A DNA stretch of 64,000 nt, taken from assembly GCF_020099395.1 (NCBI RefSeq), contig NZ_CP083590.1, forward strand, positions 3,596,001 through 3,660,000. The letters are read 5' to 3'. Source of the DNA: Streptomyces mobaraensis (GTDB taxonomy: Bacteria > Actinomycetota > Actinomycetes > Streptomycetales > Streptomycetaceae). Position numbers and translations under genes: made by a program. Below the pieces are notes generated by a model. That model was not told the DNA's origin, ran no database searches, and was given only the letters and a program-made list of their open reading frames with translations. Shown here piece by piece: positions 40,625 through 49,808 of this stretch. Position 1 is the stretch's first letter. Every line of letters starts with the position of its first letter.

Positions 40625-41901
40625 TGATTGACCTTCGCCTGCTTCGTGAGGACCCCGACCGTGTGCGCGCCTCCCAGCGCGCCCGTGGAGAGGACGTCGA
40701 CATCGTCGACGCACTGCTCTCCGCCGACGAGCGGCGCAGGTCGTCCGGCGTCCGCTTCGACGAACTCCGCGCCGAGCAGAAGGCGCTCGGCAAGCTGATC
40801 CCCAAGGCCACCGGCGACGAGAAGGCCGAGCTGCTGAAGAAGGCCGGCGAGCTGTCCGCCGCCGTCAAGGCCGCCGACGCCGAGCAGGACGAGGCCGCGG
40901 CGGAGGCCCAGCGCCTCCTGCTGGGCATCGGCAACCTCGTCCACCCGGACGTACCGCGCGGCGGCGAGGACGACTTCGTCGTCCTGGAGACCGTCGGCAC
41001 CCCCCGCGACTTCGCCGCCGAGGGCTTCGAGCCCAAGGACCACCTGGAGCTGGGCCAGTCGCTCGGCGCGATCGACGTCGAGCGCGGCGCCAAGGTGTCC
41101 GGCTCGCGCTTCTACTACCTCACCGGCGTCGGCGCGCTCCTGGAGCTCGCCCTCGTCAACGCCGCCATCGCGCAGGCCACCGCGGCCGGCTTCACCCCGA
41201 TGCTCACCCCCGCGCTGGTCAAGCCGCGCGCCATGGAGGGCACCGGCTTCCTGGGCCAGGCCGCGCAGGACGTCTACCACCTGGAGAAGGACGACTTCTA
41301 CCTGGTCGGCACGTCCGAGGTGCCGCTCGCCGCGTACCACATGGACGAGATCATCGAGGCGGACAAGCTCCCGCTGCGGTACGCCGGTTTCTCGCCCTGC
41401 TTCCGCCGCGAGGCCGGCACGTACGGCAAGGACACCCGGGGCATCTTCCGCGTCCACCAGTTCGACAAGGTGGAGATGTTCTCGTACATCGCCCCCGAGG
41501 AGGCCGAGGCCGAGCACGCCCGGCTGCTGGAGTGGGAGAAGCAGTGGCTGACCAGCCTGGAGCTGCCCTTCCAGGTGATCGACACGGCCACCGGTGACCT
41601 CGGTGCCTCCGCCTCCCGCAAGTTCGACTGCGAGGCGTGGATCCCCACCCAGGGCAAGTACCGCGAGCTGACCTCGACGTCCAACTGCGACGAGTTCCAG
41701 GCCCGCCGGCTGTCCGTGCGGATGCGCGACGGCAAGAACGTCCGCCCGCTCGCCACCCTGAACGGCACGCTGTGCGCGGTGCCGCGCACGATCGTCGCGC
41801 TGCTGGAGAACCACCAGCAGGCCGACGGCACGGTCCGGGTGCCCGAGGTGCTCCGGCCGTACCTGGGCGGACGCGAGGTCCTGGAGCCGGTCGCCAAGTG
41901 A
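40624..41901 (+). CDS. serS: Seryl-tRNA synthetase
   Basis: 425 residues, full length. Charges tRNA-Ser with serine using ATP. The N-terminal coiled-coil tRNA-binding arm (about residues 27-105, [45 protein letters not shown]) is followed by the class II catalytic core: motif 2 in [25 protein letters not shown], the serine-binding TSEVPL, and motif 3 with [20 protein letters not shown]. Essential cytoplasmic enzyme. It is followed, with GTGA overlap, by a HAD phosphatase gene. Transcription probably starts at or next to the GTG, within or beside the DnaA-box region, so DnaA could influence expression. Confidence 0.97.
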   Translation: MIDLRLLREDPDRVRASQRARGEDVDIVDALLSADERRRSSGVRFDELRAEQKALGKLIPKATGDEKAELLKKAGELSAAVKAADAEQDEAAAEAQRLLLGIGNLVHPDVPRGGEDDFVVLETVGTPRDFAAEGFEPKDHLELGQSLGAIDVERGAKVSGSRFYYLTGVGALLELALVNAAIAQATAAGFTPMLTPALVKPRAMEGTGFLGQAAQDVYHLEKDDFYLVGTSEVPLAAYHMDEIIEADKLPLRYAGFSPCFRREAGTYGKDTRGIFRVHQFDKVEMFSYIAPEEAEAEHARLLEWEKQWLTSLELPFQVIDTATGDLGASASRKFDCEAWIPTQGKYRELTSTSNCDEFQARRLSVRMRDGKNVRPLATLNGTLCAVPRTIVALLENHQQADGTVRVPEVLRPYLGGREVLEPVAK

Positions 41902-42710
41902 CGTCCGCGCCCCCGCCCCCGTACCGTCTCGTCGCCACCGACCTCGACGGCACGCTGCTGCGGTCCGACGAGACCGTCTCCGAGCGCACCCGCGCCGCCC
42001 TCGCCCGCGCGGCGGCGGCCGGAGCCGCGCACATCGTCGTCACCGGCCGCCCGGTCGCATGGACGAAGCACATACTCGACGTGCTGGACTACCGGGGCCT
42101 CGCGGTGTGCGGGCAGGGCGCGCAGGTCTACCACGCGGGCGAGCACCGGCTGCTCACCTCGGTGACCCTGGACCGGCGGGTGGCCGCACTCGCCGTGGAG
42201 AAGATCGAGGCCGAGACCGGACCGCTGCACCTCGCCGCCTCCCGCGACGGCCTCGACGGCGACCTGCTCGTCACCGCCGGCTACCGGCTCCAGGAAGGGC
42301 CGCGCCCGCCCGTCCCCGTCACCGACCAGGCGGACCTGTGGGCCGAGCCGCTCAACAAGCTCTACCTCCAGCACCCGCGGCTCGACGACGACGCCCTCGC
42401 GGAGGCCGCCCGGGCCGCCGCGGGCGGCCTCGTCGACGTCACGATGGCCGGCGAGGGCATCGTCGAACTGCTCCCGCTCGGGCTGAGCAAGGCGACCGGG
42501 CTGTCGCTGGCCGCGCGGCGGCTCGGGATCAAGGCCGCGGAGACGATCGCCTTCGGCGACATGCCCAATGACATCCCGATGTTCGGGTGGGCGGGGTACG
42601 GCGTGGCCATGGCCGGCGCGCACGCGGAGCTCAAGGCCGTCGCCGACGAGGTGACGGCGGGGAACGACGAGGACGGCATCGCCGTCGTTGTGGAGCGGCT
42701 CTTCGGCTGA
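41898..42710 (+). CDS. Cof-type HAD phosphatase
   Basis: 270 residues; GTG overlaps the serS stop (GTGA). HAD superfamily, Cof subfamily (type IIB cap): motif [11 protein letters not shown] near residue 14, motif II in IVVTGRP, the conserved Lys in [11 protein letters not shown], and motif III/IV in [16 protein letters not shown]. Such enzymes remove phosphate from sugar phosphates, FMN or similar small molecules. Coupling to serS is conserved in Streptomyces from memory, but the functional reason is unknown. All catalytic residues are present. Confidence 0.92.
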   Translation: MTSAPPPPYRLVATDLDGTLLRSDETVSERTRAALARAAAAGAAHIVVTGRPVAWTKHILDVLDYRGLAVCGQGAQVYHAGEHRLLTSVTLDRRVAALAVEKIEAETGPLHLAASRDGLDGDLLVTAGYRLQEGPRPPVPVTDQADLWAEPLNKLYLQHPRLDDDALAEAARAAAGGLVDVTMAGEGIVELLPLGLSKATGLSLAARRLGIKAAETIAFGDMPNDIPMFGWAGYGVAMAGAHAELKAVADEVTAGNDEDGIAVVVERLFG

Positions 42711-42728
42711 GGCGGGGGTACGCCTTCG

Positions 42729-42806
42729 GCGGGGGGTGCCCCGGTCCCGCCCTTTCACCGTTTCTTGCGGGGGCTGCGCCCCCACACCCCGAAACCGCGC
42801 GAAGCA
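42729..42806. repeat. Interspersed repeat copy B
   Basis: CCCCGGTCCCGCCCTTTCAC, CGTTTCTTGCGGGGG and CCCCGAAACCGCGCG match copy A nearly base for base over about 70 bp; the palindromic TCAAACGCC module is absent. Its GGGGGC-TGC-GCCCCC hairpin (42769-42783) may act as terminator between the convergent HAD and rhomboid-like genes. Confidence 0.75.
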
Positions 42807-42818
42807 CGGCGAAAAACC

Positions 42819-43529
42819 TCACCGCCACCCGCCCCGCCGGCCCCGGACGAGCGGCCAGCAGGCGAAGCCCACGCTCACAGCGATGGCGTGCCCGACATCG
42901 GTGAAGGTGCCGCCGGTCGCCAGCGGTGTGGCGAAGAACAGGACGACCGCCACCAGCCACCCCCACCGCCAGGGCCGCGGAATCCGGTACGTGAGCAGCC
43001 CGGCCGCCGCGGCCAGCCCGTACGACACCCCGATGTCCACCACGTGCCGCATCGCACGCGGCGCCGCGTGGTGCTCGATGGCGACGAGCAGCACCTCCTG
43101 GCTGATCAGGGTGGCCGCGATGTGTGCGACGCCGACGGTGAACAGCCACCGCCAGGTCCCGGCCCAGCGCTCCACGTTGGCGTGGACCAGTTCGAAGAGG
43201 ACGGCGTAGAGCAGGAACGACGAGGGCGTCTCGATCCAGAAGCCGCTGATGAGCAGGGACTGGAGCGGGTGCTTGTTCAGCTCGTGGATGTTGCTGCTGG
43301 TGCGGTGGAGGAGGAAGGTCTCCAGTCCCTCGCTGGCCGCCGCGATGACGAGGCTGGTGACGCCGATGACGAGCAGCCAGATGTGGGTGCCGGGAGAGCC
43401 GCGGACCCAGGAGCGGACGGCGGCGAGGACGGCGTCCCGGGCCCGGGCGGTCTCCCGCCCGTACCGGCGCACCCGGGTGGGAACGGACGGACGGCCGCCC
43501 TCCGGTGCCCCGGGTTCGTCCTGTTCCAT
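42819..43529 (-). CDS. Rhomboid-like membrane protein
   Basis: 236 residues from ATG at 43529; TACCGT lies about 6 nt upstream of it, suggesting a leaderless transcript. After ~55 polar residues there are six membrane segments. Residues GVAHIAATLI, VVDIGVSYGLAAAAGLL and DVGHAIAVSVGF are placed like the Asn/His, Ser and His of rhomboid intramembrane proteases, with Ser in GVSYG where active enzymes have GxSG. Residues ELKHP-like NIHELNKHPLQSLLISGFW match the L1 region of actinobacterial rhomboid-like proteins. Protease activity is possible but not assured. Confidence 0.75.
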   Translation of the reverse strand: MEQDEPGAPEGGRPSVPTRVRRYGRETARARDAVLAAVRSWVRGSPGTHIWLLVIGVTSLVIAAASEGLETFLLHRTSSNIHELNKHPLQSLLISGFWIETPSSFLLYAVLFELVHANVERWAGTWRWLFTVGVAHIAATLISQEVLLVAIEHHAAPRAMRHVVDIGVSYGLAAAAGLLTYRIPRPWRWGWLVAVVLFFATPLATGGTFTDVGHAIAVSVGFACWPLVRGRRGGWR

Positions 43530-43702
43530 CATTCGACGGTAGTCGAGGGGCCGCGGCCCGGACAGCGGACGGGGCACCGCGGGGCCGAGCCGGGTGACCG
43601 GGGGCGCCGAATCGCTTCTGCCTCACTCGTTCTGGCGGCGGGAAACGCACTCGTGCCCGATACGCTGAGGCCGGGATCAGAATCGCGCCCATGGGAGCAA
43701 CC

Positions 43703-44062
43703 GTGACCACCTCCTCCTCCGCCGCCGGGCAGCCGCTCATCCCACAGCCCCCCGCCACGGTCACCGCACTGCGGCAGGCCATCAGCCAGATCGCGCCCGC
43801 CGCGCTGCCGGCCTTCACCAGGGAACTGGACCAAGCCGCGGACCAGTCCCGGCAAGGCTCCGACCTGGCGCCGCTCCAGCGCTTCATCGCCCAGTGGGCG
43901 GTCTATGTCCACATCCAGCGCCACCCTGACCTCGCGGCGGACCTCCGGCGCTGGGAAGACGCCGCGCGCTCGGGCGATGCCGACCAGGCACGGGCAGCCG
44001 CCTCCGCGATCGGGCGGATTCTGGACGGAGCCCACGCAGCCATCGGTCTGCCGCCCCGGTGA
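43703..44062 (+). CDS. DUF6247-type small protein (antitoxin-like)
   Basis: 119 residues from GTG at 43703, which has GGGAG 5 nt upstream; an ATG four codons earlier (43691) lacks a site. The chain is all-helical: PPATVTALRQAISQIAPAALPAFTRELDQAADQSRQGSDLAPLQRFIAQWAVYVHIQRHPDLAADLRRWE. This pattern (a Streptomyces DUF6247-type protein) often precedes a small protein like the next gene. Its stop overlaps the next start (GTGA). A role as antitoxin is an inference from gene order and size only. Confidence 0.65.
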   Translation: MTTSSSAAGQPLIPQPPATVTALRQAISQIAPAALPAFTRELDQAADQSRQGSDLAPLQRFIAQWAVYVHIQRHPDLAADLRRWEDAARSGDADQARAAASAIGRILDGAHAAIGLPPR

Positions 44063-44331
44063 GCGGGGACTGGCGCTGGGAGTACGACCCCGGCCACGGC
44101 CATGTCGCGGGTGGGATCCCCGCACACGTGGTGACGGAGGTGGAGCGACTGGCCGGGCAACTTGTCGACCTCGCCAGCACGGGTATCGACGTCAGCGATC
44201 TCGGCAACGGGCCCCGCCCCGGTGGCCTCCGCCGCATGGACGCCGCTGGTGGCTGGTTTTACTTTCTGGTGGCACCACGTGATCCGCTGATCATCATCGT
44301 GCGCATCGTGCCCCCGTTCGACGCGCTGTAG
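44059..44331 (+). CDS. Small protein, possible RelE/ParE-like toxin
   Basis: 90 residues; GTG overlaps the previous stop. The sequence begins WRWEYDPGHGHVAGGIPAHVVTEVERLAGQLVDLASTGID, then GGLRRMDAAGGWFYFLVAPRDPLIIIVRIVPP. Two helices followed by three strands, ending with a basic-then-hydrophobic strand, is the RelE-fold order. I cannot point to catalytic residues. Co-translation with an upstream helical partner supports a toxin-antitoxin module. Confidence 0.6.
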   Translation: MSGDWRWEYDPGHGHVAGGIPAHVVTEVERLAGQLVDLASTGIDVSDLGNGPRPGGLRRMDAAGGWFYFLVAPRDPLIIIVRIVPPFDAL

Positions 44332-44379
44332 CGGGGCGCCCGGCGAGAGCCCGCCCCCCCTGTCGGCCGCACAGGCTCG

Positions 44380-44411
44380 CGGGCCCGGGAGGTGCGTGCC
44401 TTCCGGGCCCG
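44380..44411. terminator. Bidirectional terminator hairpin
   Basis: CGGGCCCGG (44380-44388) pairs with CCGGGCCCG (44403-44411), extended inward by GA/TT pairs, between the convergent toxin-like and MFS genes. Confidence 0.7.
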
Positions 44412-44442
44412 TTCGCGGTGCCGGTTGCGAGGGGGGAGGGGC

Positions 44443-45963
44443 TCACCGTGTGGCGGCCGGCCGCGGGGCGCGGAGCAGGGTGGTCACCGTGACGCAGAGG
44501 AGGGCGGTGAGGCCGGCGATGCCCCAGAGGACCGTGTGCCAGACGCCGGTGAGCTGCTGGGCGAGATGGGCGTGGTCCGGGCCGGTGAGGTGGCCGGAGG
44601 CGACGCGGGCGGCGAGGCCGGCGGAGCCGAGGCGGCTCTGGAGGAGGCTGAGCATCACCGCGCCGAGGGCGGCGATCATCATGGCCTGGCCGCCGCCGCG
44701 GACGGTGTTGAGGAAGCCCGCGGCCGTGCCGGAGCGCTCCGGGTCGACGAGGCTCATGGCCTGGCCGTCGATGATGCCGTTGGCCAGTCCGGTGCCGATG
44801 CCGATGGTCAGCAGCGGGCCGGCCAGGGGGGCGATGCCGCCGCCCGGGGCGAGGACGGTCAGCCAGGCGTTGCCGGCGGCGACCAGCGCGATGGCGACGG
44901 TGATGACCAGGCGGGCGGGCACGCCCCGGTTCACCAACTGCCCGCTGACCAGCGGCGCGACGAGGACGGGAGCGGTCAGCAGCAGCATCGTCGTACCGGC
45001 CTCGCCCGCCGGGACGCCGTTCACGCCCTGGAAGTAGGTGGGCAGGTAGGTCAGCGAGCCGGCGAAGCCGACGGCTCCGGTCAGTCCGGCGAGCGTCCAG
45101 GCGAGGTAGCGGCGGTCGCGGACCAGGGTCAGGTCGAGGACGGGGTGGGCCGAGCGGCGCTGGAGGACCGCGAAGAGGACGAGCAGGAGCGCGCCGGCGC
45201 CGAAGGCGGCCAGGACCAGCGGGTGCGTCCAGCCGTTCTGCGGGCCCTGGGTGACGCCGGTCATCACCAGGGCGAGGGCGGCGATGAACGTCACGGCGCC
45301 GGGCACGTCCAGGCGCGGCCGGACGGCCGCCCGCGACTCGGCGACGAGGAAGGTGCCGGCCAGCAGCACCGCGCCCACCGCGGCGAAGACCAGGAAGCCG
45401 GTGCGCCAGCCGAGGCCGCCGACCAGGGCCCCGGAGATCGTCGGGCCGGCGGCCAGGCCGATGCCGCCGGTGGTGCCGAGGGCGGCGTACGCCTTGGTGC
45501 GGGCGGTGCCGGAGAAGGTGGTGGCCAGCAGCGCGCCGCCGCTCGCCATCACCCCGGCGGCGCCGAGGCCGGCGACCGCGCGGGCCGCGTCCAGGACGAG
45601 GACGTCGGTGGCGGTGGCGCTCAGCAGCAGGCCGGCGGTGAACAGGGCGGCTCCGGCGCGGTAGACGCGGCGGCGGCCGAGGAGGTCGGAGAGCGCGCCG
45701 GTGACCAGCATGAAGCTGGACGCCGTCAGGAAGTAGCCGGTGACCGCCCACTGCAGGCTCGCGCCGGACGCCCCGAGGTCCGCGCCGATGTCCGGGAGCG
45801 CCACGGTGGTGCCGGACATCGACATGGCCAGGGTCAGCATCCCGAGCAGGACCAGCGCCAGGGTCACGGCCGGGCGGCGGGGGGCCTCGGGGGCGGTGAT
45901 CGGGGCGGGGGCGGTCGGAGAGGGAGCGGTCGCGGTGGCGGTGTTCACGGTGGCGGCTTTCAT
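44443..45963 (-). CDS. DHA2-family MFS drug exporter
   Basis: 506 residues with 14 membrane segments expected (EmrB/QacA type). Visible family motifs: LDLTL..., motif A DLLGRRRVYRAG after segment 2, and motif C-like GTTGGIGLAAGPTISGALVGGLGWR in segment 5. A proton-driven exporter of small hydrophobic compounds. TAGCGT ends 7 nt before the ATG, so translation is probably leaderless. It is divergent from an FMN reductase gene across mirror-image promoters. Substrate unknown; the paired oxidoreductase suggests a redox-active or quinone-like compound. Confidence 0.9.
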   Translation of the reverse strand: MKAATVNTATATAPSPTAPAPITAPEAPRRPAVTLALVLLGMLTLAMSMSGTTVALPDIGADLGASGASLQWAVTGYFLTASSFMLVTGALSDLLGRRRVYRAGAALFTAGLLLSATATDVLVLDAARAVAGLGAAGVMASGGALLATTFSGTARTKAYAALGTTGGIGLAAGPTISGALVGGLGWRTGFLVFAAVGAVLLAGTFLVAESRAAVRPRLDVPGAVTFIAALALVMTGVTQGPQNGWTHPLVLAAFGAGALLLVLFAVLQRRSAHPVLDLTLVRDRRYLAWTLAGLTGAVGFAGSLTYLPTYFQGVNGVPAGEAGTTMLLLTAPVLVAPLVSGQLVNRGVPARLVITVAIALVAAGNAWLTVLAPGGGIAPLAGPLLTIGIGTGLANGIIDGQAMSLVDPERSGTAAGFLNTVRGGGQAMMIAALGAVMLSLLQSRLGSAGLAARVASGHLTGPDHAHLAQQLTGVWHTVLWGIAGLTALLCVTVTTLLRAPRPAATR

Positions 45964-45970
45964 GGCGGTG

Positions 45971-46091
45971 ACGCTAGGTCCGCGGGCCGGGCCGCCACAT
46001 CTGCCGGACGACCGGGTTCGGCGACCCGGTCACCGGTCACCGAGACCTGGTCATCCGACAGATGTGGGGACAGGGGCCGGGCTCGTAGCGT
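45971..46091. promoter_or_regulatory. Mirror-image divergent promoters with 19-bp inverted repeat
   Basis: CCACATCTGCCGGACGACC (45995-46013) and GGTCATCCGACAGATGTGG (46049-46067) form an inverted repeat with 17 of 19 matches. On each side, reading outward, CAGATGTGG is followed after exactly 18 bp by TAGCGT (minus strand 45976-45971; plus strand 46086-46091). The -35 regions of both genes therefore lie in the repeat arms. A shared activator or repressor binding both arms is implied; the nearby LuxR-family regulator is one candidate. Confidence 0.8.
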
Positions 46092-46208
46092 TCTCGACGT
46101 CAGCCGGACGGGCCGGCCGCTCCCGCCGGGGGCGGTCCCCCGCCGTCCCCCGACGGGGGCCGCCGGCCCGTTCGTTCCCGTCCTTCGCCTCCACAAGGGA
46201 GTACCGCC

Positions 46209-46781
46209 ATGAACACCGCCCCCCTCCGCCTCGCCGTCATCGTCGGTTCCACCCGCGAGGGCCGGTTCGGTCCGACCGTGGCCGACTGGTTCGTCCGTGA
46301 GGCCGGTGCTCACACCGGGTTCGACGTGGACGTGATCGACCTGGCGGACGCCGGCATTCCGAGCACCCTCTCCGGCGAGCCCACCCCCGAGGTCGCCGCG
46401 GTCACCCCGCGGCTCGCCGCCGCCGACGCCTTCGTGGTGATCACGCCCGAGTACAACCACTCGTACCCCGCCTCCCTCAAGGCCGCCATCGACTGGCACT
46501 TCCCGCAGTGGCAGGCCAAGCCCGTCGCCTTCGTCTCCTACGGCGGGGTGAGCGGCGGCCTGCGCGCCGTGGAGCACCTGCGGCAGGTCTTCGCCGAGCT
46601 GCACGCCGTCACCGTCCGGGACACGGTCAGCTTCCACATGGCCTGGGAGCGCTTCGACCAGGAGGGCGAGCCGCTGGACGCGGCCGTGGTCAACGGCGCG
46701 GCCAAGCGGATGCTCGACCAGCTCGTCTGGTGGGGGCGCGCCCTGCGGCAGGCCCGCGACGAGGTGCCCTACGCGGCCTGA
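46209..46781 (+). CDS. NADPH-dependent FMN reductase-like flavoprotein
   Basis: 190 residues; AAGGGAG 7 nt before ATG. Flavodoxin-like fold: phosphate loop VIVGSTREGRFG (about residues 10-21) binds FMN phosphate, and TPEYNHSYPASLKAAIDW (about 77-94) is the isoalloxazine-side signature of the NADPH-dependent FMN reductase/chromate-quinone reductase family. It likely reduces quinones, azo compounds or FMN with NADPH. It shares a divergent control region with an exporter gene, fitting a detoxification pair: reduce, then export. Confidence 0.92.
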   Translation: MNTAPLRLAVIVGSTREGRFGPTVADWFVREAGAHTGFDVDVIDLADAGIPSTLSGEPTPEVAAVTPRLAAADAFVVITPEYNHSYPASLKAAIDWHFPQWQAKPVAFVSYGGVSGGLRAVEHLRQVFAELHAVTVRDTVSFHMAWERFDQEGEPLDAAVVNGAAKRMLDQLVWWGRALRQARDEVPYAA

Positions 46782-46814
46782 GGATTCCCTTTCCGATCTC
46801 CCTTCCGCTACCCC

Positions 46815-46843
46815 TTCGCACGGCTCTGACCAGCGATTACTGT
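46815..46843 (+). promoter_or_regulatory. Promoter of the LuxR-family regulator gene
   Basis: TTCGCA (46815-46820), 17-bp spacer, TACTGT (46838-46843). The -10 ends 7 nt before ATG 46851, the leaderless spacing. It overlaps an alternative GTG (46842), which argues for the ATG. Confidence 0.6.
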
Positions 46844-46850
46844 GACCGTC

Positions 46851-49808
46851 ATGCTTCATGGACGCTCCGGTGAACTGCACGCGCTCGACCGGCTCCTCGC
46901 CGAGGCCCGCCAGGGGCGCAGCGGCGCCCTGCTGCTCCGCGGCGAGGCGGGCATCGGCAAGTCCGTGCTCCTCGACCACGCCGCCCACGCGGCGCGGGAG
47001 GCCGGGATGCGGGTGCTGAGCGGCACCGGCGTCGAGGCGGAGGGTGAACTCCCGTACGCCGGGCTGCACTTGATGCTGTCCGGGGTGCTCGACCGCGTCG
47101 CCGGGCTGCCCGCGGCCCAGGCGGATGCGCTGCGTTCCGCCTTCGGCATGACCTCCGACGGCACCGGGGGCGACCGGTTCCTCGTCGGCCTCGCGGTCCT
47201 CACCCTCCTCGACGGCCTCGCGGAGGAACGGCCGTTGCTGTGCGTCGTCGACGACGCGCACTGGCTGGACCGGGAGTCGGCGGACGCCCTGCTGTTCGCC
47301 GTCCGGCGGCTCGGCGCCGAGCCCATCGCCGTGCTGCTGGCCGTCCGCGAGGACGACGCGCCCGCCTTCCCCGCCCCCGGCGTCCCGGAGCTGCGGCTGG
47401 GCGGGCTGGACGCGGAGTCCGCCGGGGCGCTGCTGGACGAGTCCGCCGCCGGGCTGCCCCGGCACGCCCGCGAACTCGTCCTCAAGGAAGCCGCGGGCAA
47501 CCCCCTCGCCCTGCGCGAACTCCCCACCGTCCAGGGCGAGGCGGAACGGTACGCCTCGCCGTACGGCATGGCCGCGCTGCCCCCGCACAGCAGGCTGCTG
47601 CGCGCGTTCACCACGGCCGTCACGGCGCTGCCGGAACCCACCCGGGCCCTGCTCCTCGTCGCCGCCGCGGCCGGCGGCGCCGACCTCGCGACGGTACTCG
47701 GCGCGGCGGAACGTTTCGACGCCTCCCTGGACGACCTCGAACCGGCCGAACGCGCCCGGCTGCTGGGCCTCGCGGACGGCCGGCTCGCCTTCCGGCACCC
47801 CCTCATACGGACCGCCGTCTACCAGGACGCGCCCACGAGCCGCCGGATCGCCGCGCACCGCGCACTGGCCGACGCGCTCGCCGGCCGCCCGGACCACGCG
47901 GACCAGCGCGCCTGGCACCTCGCCGCCGCGGGCACCGGACCGGATCCGGAGACCGCCCGGCTGCTGGAGGAGACCGCCGAACGCGCCCGCGCGCGCGGCA
48001 GTTCACGCGCCGTCGCGGCGGCGTACGAGCGGGCGGCCGAGCTCACCCCGGACGCCGCCGGGCAGTGCCGCCGGCTGACGGCCGCGGCACGGGCCGCCGC
48101 CGACGCCGGACGGCCGGCCCACGCGGAGGAGCTCGCGGGCCGGGCCGCGGCACTGGCGGACGGTCCCGAGGCACTGGCCGGCGCCGTACGGATCAAGGCC
48201 GAGGCCCTCGACGAACAGGGCCGCTCCCGGGACGCGTACGCCCTGCTCGCCGGGGTCGTCCCGGATCTGGTCGGCATCGTCCCGGAGCTGGTCGGCATCG
48301 TCCCGGACCTGGTCGGCATCGTCCCGGACCTGGTCGGGGGCGTTCCGGGCCTGGTCGGGAGCGTCCCGGACCGCGTCGGGCCCGGACCCGAGCTCGGCGG
48401 GCCGGCATCCGGACACGTCGGATCCACCCGCGATCTCGACGGGCCCGCCCGTGAACTCGACGGGCCCGCCCGCGAGGCCGTCGGATCCGCCCCGGAGGCC
48501 GTGCGACCCGCCCCCGAACTCGTCGGGCCGCTGCTCTTCCAGGCCGCGCAGGCCGCCTGGCACGCCGGCGACCAGGACGCCCTCGACCGTACCGCCGCAC
48601 AGGCGGCCGGGCTGGGCCTGTCCGAGGCCGGGCGGATCGCCGCGCTCGCCCGGCTCGCCGCCGGGCAGCACCGCTGCGGCCCCGGCGACCCGGGCGCCGG
48701 CGCCGACGCCGTCCGGCAGCTCATCGGCGCCGACGGGGAGTCGGCGGCGGACCTGCGGGAGGTGGTGCGCCTCGGCTGGTGGCACCTGTTCGCGGGCGAC
48801 CTGCCGGCCGCGCGGGACCTGGCCGTCGCGCTGGAGCGGCGGTGCCGGGAGAGCGGCGCGATCGGCACCCTGGCCCTGGTGCAGATGCTCCTCGCCCGGG
48901 TCCAGCTGCTGCTCGGCCTGCACCGGGAGGCGCTGGCCACGGCCACCGAGGGAATGCGCGTCGCCGAGGACACCGGGCACGCCCGCGTCCGCGTCCACCT
49001 GGCGACCGTCCTCGCCCAGCTCGCCGCCGTCCGGGGCGACGAGGAGGGCTGCCGCGAGCTGACCGCCGAGGCCCTGGCGCGCGGCGTCGCCCCCGGCACG
49101 GTGCACGCCGCCTGCGCCCTCGCCCTGCTCGACCTGGGCCTCGGCCGCACCGAGGCGGCCTTCGACCGGCTCTCCGCCGTCGCCTCCGGCCCCGACCGGC
49201 AGGGCGTCATCGGCAGCCTGCCCGACCTCGTCGAGGCCGCGGCCCGCCTGGACCGCCCGGACGGCGGGCGGTCCGCCCTGGCCTGGTACGAACGGCACGC
49301 GGCGGCCTACCCGCGGCCGTGGACGGAAGCGGTCGCCGAGCGCTGCCGGGCGCTGCTCTCCCCCGAGCCGGCCGAGGCCGGAAAGCACTTCGCCCACGCC
49401 GTGCGGCTGCACCGCGAAGGGGGTTCCGGCTTCGAGCGGGCCCGTACCGAGCTGCTCTACGGCGAGCACCTGCGCCGGCGGCGCCAGACGTCCGAGGCGC
49501 GCCCCCTGCTGCGCTCCGCGCTCGACGCCTTCGACCGGCTCGGCGCCGCTCCCTGGGCGGAACGGGCCCGGACGGAGCTGCGTGCCACCGGGGAGAGCCT
49601 GGGCGTACCGGCCGCCACGCCCGGTCTGCTCGATCGGCTCACGCCGCAGGAGGCGCAGGTGGCGCGGCTGGCGGCGGACGGTCTGAGCAATCGCGACATC
49701 GGGGCGCGGCTGTTCATCAGTCCGCGGACGGCCGGGTATCACTTGTCGAACGTCTACCCGAAGCTCGGGATCAGCTCGCGGAGGGAGCTGGCGCGGCTGG
49801 GGTTGTGA
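46851..49808 (+). CDS. LAL-type LuxR transcriptional regulator with 13 heptapeptide repeats
   Basis: 985 residues from ATG at 46851. AAA-type ATPase module with Walker A GEAGIGKS (31-38) and Walker B LLCVVDDAHWLD (about 128-139), a TPR-like helical middle, and a C-terminal LuxR helix-turn-helix (about 920-980, LTPQEAQVARLAADGLSNRDIGARLFISPRTAGYHLSNVYPKLGISSRRELA). LAL proteins are large ATP-dependent activators of secondary metabolism or transport genes. Residues 470-560 are thirteen 7-residue units: VPDLVGI, VPELVGI, VPDLVGI, VPDLVGG, then decaying ones to APELVGP. The first units are nearly identical in DNA, so expansion is recent. Divergent exporter and reductase genes are plausible targets. 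Confidence 0.92.
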   Translation: MLHGRSGELHALDRLLAEARQGRSGALLLRGEAGIGKSVLLDHAAHAAREAGMRVLSGTGVEAEGELPYAGLHLMLSGVLDRVAGLPAAQADALRSAFGMTSDGTGGDRFLVGLAVLTLLDGLAEERPLLCVVDDAHWLDRESADALLFAVRRLGAEPIAVLLAVREDDAPAFPAPGVPELRLGGLDAESAGALLDESAAGLPRHARELVLKEAAGNPLALRELPTVQGEAERYASPYGMAALPPHSRLLRAFTTAVTALPEPTRALLLVAAAAGGADLATVLGAAERFDASLDDLEPAERARLLGLADGRLAFRHPLIRTAVYQDAPTSRRIAAHRALADALAGRPDHADQRAWHLAAAGTGPDPETARLLEETAERARARGSSRAVAAAYERAAELTPDAAGQCRRLTAAARAAADAGRPAHAEELAGRAAALADGPEALAGAVRIKAEALDEQGRSRDAYALLAGVVPDLVGIVPELVGIVPDLVGIVPDLVGGVPGLVGSVPDRVGPGPELGGPASGHVGSTRDLDGPARELDGPAREAVGSAPEAVRPAPELVGPLLFQAAQAAWHAGDQDALDRTAAQAAGLGLSEAGRIAALARLAAGQHRCGPGDPGAGADAVRQLIGADGESAADLREVVRLGWWHLFAGDLPAARDLAVALERRCRESGAIGTLALVQMLLARVQLLLGLHREALATATEGMRVAEDTGHARVRVHLATVLAQLAAVRGDEEGCRELTAEALARGVAPGTVHAACALALLDLGLGRTEAAFDRLSAVASGPDRQGVIGSLPDLVEAAARLDRPDGGRSALAWYERHAAAYPRPWTEAVAERCRALLSPEPAEAGKHFAHAVRLHREGGSGFERARTELLYGEHLRRRRQTSEARPLLRSALDAFDRLGAAPWAERARTELRATGESLGVPAATPGLLDRLTPQEAQVARLAADGLSNRDIGARLFISPRTAGYHLSNVYPKLGISSRRELARLGL

